Source: Tubiluchus corallicola
Taxonomy: Eukaryota; Priapulida; Priapulimorpha; Priapulimorphida; Tubiluchidae
Length of the DNA: 64,000 nt
Assembly: GCA_030141605.1 (NCBI GenBank)
Contig: JAQGDQ010000024.1
Location: 513,501-577,500 of the forward strand
Reading direction: 5' to 3'
Shown: one piece after another, positions 59,401 to 64,000 of the stretch
Layout of the letters: every line of letters begins with the position of its first letter
Numbering within the stretch: position 1 is the first letter of the stretch
Translations under genes and position numbers: made by a program
Notes under the pieces: model-generated
Database searches by the model: none
What the model saw: the letters and a program-made list of their open reading frames with translations, nothing else
Told to the model about the DNA's origin: nothing

Positions 59401-61167
59401 GTAAAATATTGTATAATAGTAATTGTAATAGTCGTAAATGTAGAAAAAATGTGAAAAATAAAAGATAGAGAAGTCGAGAGGAGTTTAATAAAGCAACACC
59501 CAATGGGATTAAAAACGGAAGCAGCAATGGTAGTGACAGTAGAAAAATCAGAAGGAAAACAGACAGAAGCCAAATGGCAGACGATACAGGAGAAAGCGTA
59601 AAGAAGTTGCAAAAAGGGTACGACGAGACGTAGAAGCAGAAACAGAAACAGAAAACGACGCTAAACGTCTCTAAATTATAATACGAAATGCAGCTAAGTT
59701 TCAAAAGCCCTTTCGTATTTTCACCTGGGTGCATACACTCGCACATAAAAACTGTGACACATCAAAACAGGGCAAATAATGCTCTCATGCGTTTGTGCGT
59801 GCGTGCGTGCATGCGTGTTATAACCTCCAAGTTCGTGTTGATGAACGAGCCCGAGTGAGTCGTGCCAGAAATCAGGTGAGTTCTTTTTATAACCTGTCGA
59901 CTGCTAGTACCCTGAAATTAGATGGTTAATTTATGCATATAGTTGAGTTAGGCCACTCACGTTTAATGCTTAACAATTATTGATTATTTATTACAATCAA
60001 TATTATTAGTTAATGGTTAATATTAAAGCATACTGCATTTAGTAAACTTAACAGTCAAGTTCGAAAAATGTTATAAAGAAAACGTGTCTCGTCTCTTTTA
60101 CAGCTAGTATCACCTCATCATTAAGTGACACGGCAAGAATACGTTTTATTTGTATTTTTATATGGTAAAATAAATGTTCTGTACAAAATAATGCATACAT
60201 GAATAATGCGGACACTAATTCTTGTGGCTGGCTTCAAAAAAGAATAACGCCAAAGTCTTTTTATCCTATGATATAGGTATAAAGTTAAAAAGTATAATCT
60301 TAGAAGCCCATCCAAACAAGAATTGAAAACGGCTCAGCGATTTGCTGATGGGTCTCCGAGCCCGAGCTCAAGCTCCTACTTATGCTTAAAAAGGGTTATA
60401 TTAATAAACACAAGACAGCTGTTATCTTGAATCATTTTATGCTGACAAAAAATTCTAATAATCTTGTAAGAGAGTGACACTTGATGTAGTGACTGTAGAT
60501 TTGCCGTCCGCAAATCATAAACATTTAGGCCATGGGTCAGTTATCAGCTTGGATCAATGGCATGGATCGCTTTCAACTCTGGTAGAGACCTAGAAAATTC
60601 CATTTCTCCATTTTTTCCATCTCTTGATGCTAGTAAATTTTATACTAACAATCAATACACGATGCCCAAGAAACTGTTGTTCTTTTAGCCCATCTGCCAA
60701 GTTGCTTATTATCTTTCAGACATGCGATATATTTAATATGGTAAACTGCACATATACGAAATAATAAACAGTATGGTGGCTAGGTCACGAGTTTGATGGC
60801 CCGATAAACAGAATTTCTTCACTCTTTCAAATATTAAAGAAAAACTGTGGAAGTTTATTAAGAAAATCTGCAAACTGGCGCTCGTGGCCCACAGGATAGG
60901 AAAACTGTTTATCAGTACTGATATGTCACAATTATCCTGAGATCGCCACTTTCAAAGCAGTTTTTAATGCAACTACTAAAAATGCCGTATGCTTATCAAG
61001 AAATTAGAAGCAAGAGTACCATTTACAGGGATGCCCGGATTGTGATTGCATAATTAAACCAATATTCGTACCTCGAATCTTCCTCCTTCTGGCATGTCCG
61101 CAAAGCTGATGTTATGTGCCCCAGTCCCTCCGCTCACCAGTGTGTACGACGACTTCATCTGCTCCAT
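40320..61167 (-). CDS. Paramyosin, complete 15-exon gene, 870 aa
   Basis: Paramyosin is an alpha-helical coiled-coil dimer that forms the core of invertebrate thick filaments under myosin. The spliced product is 870 residues, the family's usual size. A short non-helical head (about residues 1-32, MEQMKSSYTLVSGG start) leads into EKIRHLEDDLELERELRSR, IERQRADLSLQ and RRKHQDMVAELNEQIE. Each of these aligns with nematode paramyosin. Heptad-patterned coiled coil then runs to about residue 845, with diagnostic blocks DLQVRLAEVEANAM, AKRTIAKLEGR, LRDTETELDEERKR and RLRRYQRDLEDTEARCEQAE. A non-helical tail follows (TSGRRPSLVVVDERNVS, ending RRQY). There is no myosin motor, so it is not a myosin heavy chain. 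All 14 introns are GT-AG and all phases agree. Exons total 2,610 nt against about 18.2 kb of intron. Intron 1 alone is 7.4 kb. Confidence 0.96.
41011..41211 (-). CDS. Paramyosin exon 14 (residues 740-806)
   Basis: Phase 0 at both ends: cttattacag|CTTCGC to GAACAG|gtgagc. It encodes LRDTETELDEERKRSQTFDK through MYKRTVEEQ. Confidence 0.95.
41736..42107 (-). CDS. Paramyosin exon 13 (residues 616-739)
   Basis: The largest coding exon (372 nt), phase 0-0: tctttcag|GCCCTC to GGCAGG|gtgagt. It encodes ALRMKKTLEAELEECHGRLS through AKRTIAKLEGR, a highly conserved paramyosin block. Confidence 0.96.
43409..43537 (-). CDS. Paramyosin exon 12 (residues 573-615)
   Basis: Phase 0-0: ttcttctag|GATCTG to GAGCAG|gtaccc. 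It encodes DLQGLYEDCQRQLQQTIDQL through ARITLEQ. Confidence 0.95.
44689..44884 (-). CDS. Paramyosin exon 11 (up to residue 572)
   Basis: It starts in phase 2 (taatttag|G AAG CAG) and ends in phase 0 (CTGAAG|gtaaaa). It encodes KQMQIEIDMLIVKLQDAEAR through KNKALAAQLK. Confidence 0.95.
44900..46400 (-). pseudogene. Three consecutive sense-strand open stretches in paramyosin intron 10, possible decayed insert
   Basis: Frames of 99, 88 and 63 codons abut at 45503-45802, 45806-46072 and 46039-46230 on the minus strand. They are unusually dense for this AT-rich DNA and contain Cys, Trp and Lys/Glu-rich patches (e.g. CTQMCKCEFGGVMCKK). No family is recognised and frames would have to be shifted to join. 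It could be a worn-out transposon or chance. Confidence 0.2.
46444..46684 (-). CDS. Paramyosin exon 10
   Basis: The acceptor is gttttcatcag|CT (phase 1 in). The exon ends ATG CG|gttcgt, phase 2. The donor is weak; a better-looking gtaaaa lies 4 nt downstream but would shift the frame. It encodes ADLQDANARLEQATKTINEL through QDEMDAMR. Confidence 0.93.
47095..47311 (-). CDS. Paramyosin exon 9 (starts residue 355)
   Basis: gctgtttag|GCCAAT (phase 0) to CTTGCTG|gtatgg (phase 1). It encodes ANSTIVVLQGKLESLEVLCD through RDNQKLA. Confidence 0.95.
47430..47562 (-). CDS. Paramyosin exon 8 (to residue 354)
   Basis: tcgtttcag|G CGC (phase 2 in) to GACCAG|gtatat (phase 0). It encodes RKWAAKQADYENTIEGLHAR through VTIAELDQ. 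Confidence 0.95.
48051..48143. mobile_element. 93-bp palindromic element in paramyosin intron 7
   Basis: The left arm gggtccggtttcaccaaag continues tcatcactaagttaacgac. The right arm reads gtcgttaagttagtcacgg, then ctttatgaaactgggccc. Arms of about 37 nt are about three-quarters complementary. Ends of the type gggcccagtttcataaag are typical of small dispersed palindromic elements. No coding content. Confidence 0.55.
48213..48409 (-). CDS. Paramyosin exon 7 (starts residue 245)
   Basis: caattgtag|CAAAGA (phase 0) to TACAG|gtaatt (phase 2). It encodes QRRQVQDHLRSVEAELDSCR through ARQEELEDYR. Confidence 0.95.
48609..48932 (+). repeat. (CAGT)n/(CGGT)n tetranucleotide array in paramyosin intron 6
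   Basis: About 320 bp of CAGT units are mixed with CGGT and CAAT variants. A 104-bp higher-order unit is duplicated: cagttggcatgtctgtgttt ends two successive blocks at 48778 and 48882. On the transcript strand this reads (ACTG)n. Confidence 0.9.
49151..49300 (-). CDS. Paramyosin exon 6 (residues 195-244)
   Basis: ctttcatag|ACAGCG to CAGAGG|gtaatg, phase 0-0. It encodes TAKTKLQAENNEVTEKWRNA through LKRNVDEEQR. Confidence 0.95.
49592..49766 (-). CDS. Paramyosin exon 5 (to residue 194)
   Basis: attttctag|G ATG (phase 2 in) to CTCCAG|gtaggg (phase 0). It encodes MERERQKAIQELMDANSQIE through SLVVTMNELQ. The leading Met is internal, not a start. Confidence 0.95.
50158..50232 (+). repeat. tRNA-Thr-like SINE fragment or tRNA pseudogene in paramyosin intron 4
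   Basis: It has an A box (tggcttaatgg), a 5-bp anticodon stem (tttgc/gcaga) around loop tttgtaa with anticodon TGT, and a perfect B box (ggttcaaatcc). The acceptor stem does not pair and the T stem has two mismatches, so it is not an intact tRNA. A T run follows. It lies opposite to paramyosin transcription in the 49767-50592 intron. Confidence 0.55.
50593..50759 (-). CDS. Paramyosin exon 4 (starts residue 81)
   Basis: tttaccgtag|GTGGAG (phase 0) to AACAA|gtaaga (phase 2). It encodes VELNRKRDAELTKLRKLLDD through IETMGKQKN and includes MRRKHQDMVAEL. Confidence 0.95.
51456..51542 (-). CDS. Paramyosin exon 3 (residues 52-80)
   Basis: tctgtaaccag|ATTGAA to CAACAG|gtaagt, phase 0-0. It encodes IERQRADLSLQLVELNDRLD through NTVQQ. 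Confidence 0.95.
51795..52088 (+). CDS. Candidate nested open frame in paramyosin intron 2, function unknown
   Basis: A plus-strand frame of about 97 codons, opposite to paramyosin, ends in TAA. Its core is protein-like: YVLESAIDCLKQNLLALPK, ACRLRFLKRRLLGLEGYHN and YLKVLEKISKTASNTILNV. The pattern suggests a helical basic protein. It has no ATG near its start, so it would be a terminal exon or retrocopy fragment. ATTAAA lies about 80 nt downstream. I do not recognise the family. Confidence 0.3.
   Translation: MTLFHFCSFLCCTVLVLKQYVLESAIDCLKQNLLALPKIACRLRFLKRRLLGLEGYHNFTQHYYLKVLEKISKTASNTILNVQNDIVYMTLQKLFKK
53572..53628 (-). CDS. Paramyosin exon 2 (residues 33-51)
   Basis: ttgctttcag|GAGAAA to AGCAGG|gtaaga, phase 0-0, 57 nt. 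It encodes EKIRHLEDDLELERELRSR, where the coiled coil begins. Confidence 0.95.
54359..55002 (+). repeat. 322-bp tandem duplication
   Basis: gaaagaatgggggattggac occurs at 54359 and 54681, and near-identical sequence follows in both copies. Shared are gcgatcaaatgaagaat, aataaacgaacaatgcgatg, ttagattgggctgtctatag and tccacaaccgggttacattc. The copies differ by few substitutions, mostly in the GATT-rich tail. This suggests a fairly recent unequal exchange. Confidence 0.9.
54536..55070 (+). repeat. Degenerate GATTA/GATTG pentanucleotide sequence
   Basis: Runs such as ttagattagattagactaga and ggattggattgagttgggtt form the tail of each 322-bp unit and continue to about 55070. Confidence 0.85.
56058..56300 (+). 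repeat. (GACT)n tetranucleotide array in paramyosin intron 1
   Basis: About 60 near-perfect GACT units with only a few changes (gtctgact, gcctgact, gactcgct). On the transcript strand this reads (AGTC)n, the complement of the intron 6 array. Confidence 0.95.
56431..56533 (+). repeat. (AACT)n tetranucleotide array
   Basis: About 25 AACT units with GACT variants near the end. It is probably related to the adjacent GACT array by mutation and slippage; gaac/gagc units bridge the two. Confidence 0.9.
58985..59660 (+). repeat. Purine-rich degenerate tract in paramyosin intron 1
   Basis: Nearly 700 bp of loose AGAAGCA/AAAAAG units on the plus strand, so the transcript strand is pyrimidine-rich. 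Long minus-strand frames (Phe, Leu, Ser, Cys) are artefacts of composition. Confidence 0.7.
61072..61167 (-). CDS. Paramyosin exon 1 (residues 1-32)
   Basis: The ATG at 61167-61165 is preceded by gtgtccagc. The exon ends TTCGAG|gtacga in phase 0. It encodes the non-helical head MEQMKSSYTLVSGGTGAHNI through PEGGRFE. It is separated from exon 2 by a 7.4-kb intron, but phase, length and similarity of what follows to the paramyosin head-rod junction support it. Confidence 0.85.
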
Positions 61168-61548
61168 GCTGGACACTGTTGAGGAACCTCAAGAGAACAG
61201 AGAGAGGAGCACAGTAGAGTGTACCGAATGCCGACTGGCTAACCCAAACCTAAGTGTATCCTACACGCTCAGAATGGCAGCTGTAGAAATCTTGAAACCA
61301 ACCTACAAGCTCTCCTGCTTCCTTATTGTATAAATATTTTAATGTCATTTTTACGGGAATAATGTTTCACGATGTGTATCATTTACCAACAAAAGTTTTT
61401 TCCTAGAGGAACTTAGAATCGTTTTATTTAGGACTTTTTAATGACGGTACCCTACTGATTGATACTCCCCTTCCAGCGTACGAGCGCTCGGCTTGTCTCA
61501 GGTTACCCAAGTTTTGCACTGACTCGCCATGTGGGGATGAGGGGCTTC

Positions 61549-61556
61549 CTTTTATA
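61549..61556 (-). promoter_or_regulatory. TATA box of paramyosin (TATAAAAG), with Inr-like TCAGT
   Basis: The minus strand reads tgtcTATAAAAGgaagcccc. A TCAGT initiator-like word lies about 36 nt downstream (A at 61520). This would give a 5' UTR of about 350 nt, or less if an intron ends at the acceptor-like gatttctacag (61281). A TATA-type core promoter suits a strongly expressed muscle gene. Confidence 0.5.
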
Positions 61557-61599
61557 GACATGGTACAAGATGGTGGAACGGCGTGGCTTCAGCTACTGG

Positions 61600-62226
61600 T
61601 GCTTAGTGGCAGTTCAACTTCACGCCGTAGCGGCCTAGCTTCCCTCCTAGTTTGTCCTGGCAACAACGTTTAATAATTTTTTTATTTTCGAAAACTTTGA
61701 TATCGAAAAAGCATAATGCAGGAATATCGATTGATTACGAAATCAGAAATTTTGGCTAAGATGTGTAGCAGTACTTAACTTGTTTGTGTTTCTAAGTAAA
61801 TTTTTGAAAACTAAATTATGACCAGGTGAATCAGGCAGCATGAGTCAACATCATTGCTAAACGTTTTTCGATTCTATAAAGAAATCAGTAATTAAATGTC
61901 ACCAATGAAACGGAAACTAAAACGAAAACACAGTATGTGTTGAGTGACCGAAATTAAACACAGCCAAGGCTGATTAGTGAATGGTGAATGCCAGGTACTC
62001 GGGTTCAATCCTCGTTGTTTACCTTCATGAGATCGGATGTATTCACGCTGGTTCAGTGTTTTAGAAAGTTAGTCTTGTCAATGTATTAGATTCTGGTCCT
62101 GCTAGGAAATCTTAATTAACTACGTTCTTTTTCAGAGTGTTGTATTCCAGTTTACAGTGAAAACTGTACAAAAAGGCAAACGTAGAAAGAATTTGTAGAA
62201 AGGCTTTGTGTGAAATTTGTAAATCA
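61600..62226. other. Intergenic region with a B-box-like word
   Basis: It contains a tRNA-like fragment at about 61970-62015 (tgattagtgaatgg, then cgggttcaatcctcg) with too short a spacing for a tRNA. Nothing else is recognised. Confidence 0.35.
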
Positions 62227-62523
62227 TTATCTTGATGTCTTGGTTAATAGTCGTTCTGAGCAAACGTCTAAGAAGGCGCCTGTGCCTTGACGAAAATTTA
62301 TGTATGTTGAGGTTGTCACGATTACAGTGACTTCTGTTGTAAATTGTAAAAATGTGTAATTTACATGAGACTGACAGGATACAGATGCAGCATCTTGCGT
62401 CTCATAACAATGTGCTCTTCCATACATCATGATCTTATCTTTTGTGTTTCTAGCGTAATTATTTACAACTAGTAAAACTTCTATTTCAGTTATAGTTAAG
62501 TGGACCAAGTCCCGAATACATGC
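62227..62523 (-). CDS. Candidate terminal exon, 98 codons, function unknown
   Basis: The minus-strand acceptor tttgcgtttaacag|GCATGT opens a frame to a TGA/TAA-terminated end. It encodes ACIRDLVHLTITEIEVLLVV, a middle AHCYETQDAASVSCQSHVNY and a beta-like TEVTVIVTTSTYINFRQG. Four cysteines could suit an extracellular protein. It may be the 3' end of the EGF gene upstream. The phase does not join directly to the 63512-63658 exon, so another exon would be needed. No AATAAA is seen nearby. Confidence 0.3.
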   Translation of the reverse strand, partial: ACIRDLVHLTITEIEVLLVVNNYARNTKDKIMMYGRAHCYETQDAASVSCQSHVNYTFLQFTTEVTVIVTTSTYINFRQGTGAFLDVCSERLLTKTSR

Positions 62524-63511
62524 CTGTTAAACGCAAAAAGCAATCAGATAAATTTGTGAAACCGATTTGTTCTTTTTTCTGAAAATTGCTCTTTTTCGCA
62601 AATCACCCAATAGAGGGAACTAGTGCATTGGACTGGACTCTTGACGCCCTTGAATGTAAGGGCTTCCCACAGTAAGTATACTGTAATAATGTAGCAAGCT
62701 ATTGCAGCGAATACAACAAGAGCAATGTTTTGTAAACGTATTTTCCTGAACGAAAATGTTGGTATATTTGTGCTTCAAAATAAACGGACTGGAGTCCGCG
62801 AAGAAAAACCAAACACTTCTGTGCTCAATCAACGCTTAAACGCTTATATTTCATTCATAGATAGTTAAAACAAATAACATTTCAAAATTAACAAACTAAA
62901 ATTAAATTAAGATCTGCTAACATAAATTTTTCACTATGAAAAATATGCTCTTTATTTGACAATAACTATTAGCGAAAAACTTCGCTTTCTAACAGTCGAA
63001 AAACTCATAATAGTGTTGTAGAGTACTGATGCTTGCTTCATCACTTTCAGTTCTTCTCTGTCATTCCATATGAAATCCTGTGTCCATATTGACTCATTAC
63101 ATCAATTTCGATAGATGAATTTCTCAAAATAGGGCTCATAGGCTTGAAAAAAATAAAAATATATCGTAAAAGTTAACGGCAAGAAAAATAATATGTTGCA
63201 AAAATGACGTTGGTTAAGTCAAGGTCAATCACTATAGTTACGGGTGCTTTTCATATTACAAGGTACCTTTATATTTTTGCCTTTCATATTGATAGAGATG
63301 GTGACGGCGATGATGGCGACGATTACGACTTGCGTTGTTTTTGAGACTTTACTAAAGGTCATTGTCGTGTATTTTTTTCACCAAAATTCAATCTACTTGT
63401 TTCACAAAGATAAGCCTCTATTTCAAAAATTTTTACCACACCAAAAGGTAATGTTCGTATAAGATCGTTCATATAGTCACCAACAACGTTTATACCAATG
63501 TTTATGATTAC

Positions 63512-63658
63512 CTGTAATTAAAAGATCGCAAGACAACCCAGTATGTCCTGGTGGGCAAGTGCATCGATATCCCAGTTGGTATTCGTATACGTAGTTGCAG
63601 ATTCCTCCATGGCAAGGGTTGGGATAACAGGGGTCTTTTTTAAACTCGCATCGTGGTC
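63512..63658 (-). CDS. EGF-like exon of a gene extending beyond the window
   Basis: The acceptor aacaattttag and donor attacag|gtaatc bound a 147-nt exon, phase 1 at both ends, as is common for shuffled EGF exons. It encodes the last Cys of a preceding module (GPRCEFKKD), then a full six-cysteine EGF-like domain: CYPNPCHGGICNYVYEYQLG followed by YRCTCPPGHTGLSCDL. The G-x-x-G-x-x-C ending is typical. It lacks the D/N-x-D/N-E/Q start of calcium-binding EGF. Such modules occur in secreted or cell-surface proteins. Transcription is leftward; the 5' part lies beyond 64000. Confidence 0.8.
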
Positions 63659-63978
63659 CTAAAATTGTTATTGATGTTTACACAAATTCGGTTTGCATCG
63701 ACTGCGATTTCTGAAAACATCAACTTCACATCTGTTCAGTACTGTTGCTTTTTAAAGAGCCAATAGTTCGCCAATGGCTCTTTAACAAGCAACTGTAGTA
63801 GCGAATCAACTGTAGGCCGAACATTATCACAATGTTCGCGTCTATTAGAGTCAGTAGTCTTAAAAAAAATTAATCTCAAAGAAATGGACATTTTTGTTGC
63901 TATCTGTTCTAGTTGGTTCTTATATTCATGAAAAGAGGCAACATTTTTTCTTTATTCTGTGCTTGTTTCAGTTCTTAC

Positions 63979-64000
63979 CAAACATGTTTTTCGCACATGA
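63979..64000 (-). CDS. 3' end of the preceding exon of the EGF gene, cut by the window edge
   Basis: The minus strand reads SCAKNMF then G|gtaaga at 63979/63978. This is phase 1, exactly matching the phase of the EGF exon; joined it gives CAKNMFGPRCEF, a plausible end of another EGF module. Only about 22 nt are visible. Confidence 0.5.

Larger units (their letters stand above)
53629..61071 (-). other. Paramyosin intron 1, repeat-rich
   Basis: This 7.4-kb intron contains a 322-bp tandem duplication, GATTA-type repeats, GACT and AACT tetranucleotide arrays and a purine-rich tract (each listed separately). No exon of another gene is supported inside it. Confidence 0.7.

Noticed and set aside
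58929-59746. 227- and 137-codon minus-strand frames rich in Phe, Leu and Ser
   Set aside because: They are the complement of a purine-rich tract inside paramyosin intron 1 and have no domain or splice pattern.
40320-61167. Myosin heavy chain instead of paramyosin
   Set aside because: No motor or IQ region is present, total length is 870 residues, and head, tail and rod blocks match paramyosin.
61970-62015. tRNA-like stretch with gggttcaatcc
   Set aside because: A-box to B-box spacing is too short for a tRNA and no stems form; at most a SINE remnant.

Overview
This is a window of nuclear DNA from an invertebrate animal. It is AT-rich and intron-rich, with many microsatellites and small non-autonomous repeats. 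Two conserved animal genes are recognisable end to end: a complete 15-exon paramyosin gene on the minus strand (40.3-61.2 kb) and a complete two-exon UTP25 (DEF/Utp25) gene on the plus strand (3.3-6.5 kb). Paramyosin is a thick-filament rod protein of invertebrate muscle and is absent from vertebrates, so the source is an invertebrate bilaterian. The sequence alone does not let me name the phylum.

Layout. 1-3.3 kb is AT-rich flank with one GC-rich block near 1 kb that could be a promoter or 5' exon. 3.3-6.6 kb is UTP25. 8.4-8.8 kb is a MITE-like element. 9.3-9.6 kb is a probable C-terminal exon of an unidentified minus-strand gene. 10.1-11.4 kb is a large foldback structure whose arms are tandem ~17-bp repeats in opposite orientation around a trinucleotide-rich core. 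12.8-13.9 kb is a one-exon minus-strand gene for a 370-residue protein that looks like two MATH/TRAF-like beta domains. 14-38 kb shows no gene I can support, but it holds microsatellites, direct repeats, a long imperfect inverted repeat (26 kb), a perfect-ended hairpin (34.5 kb) and a TIR element (36.4 kb). 38.9-39.1 kb is a long CT tract. 40.2-61.6 kb is paramyosin, including poly(A) signal, TATA box and large repeat-filled introns. 62.2-64 kb holds at least one EGF-like exon of a secreted or membrane protein gene that runs off the right edge on the minus strand.

The genes do not form a functional unit. UTP25 acts in the nucleolus in 18S rRNA processing, paramyosin is a muscle structural protein, and the EGF gene is probably extracellular. 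I found no CRISPR array, operon, rRNA or intact tRNA. The strongest unusual signals are the foldback element, and a pair of mutually complementary tetranucleotide arrays in paramyosin introns 1 and 6. Those arrays bracket an in-frame 636-nt block (exons 2-6).
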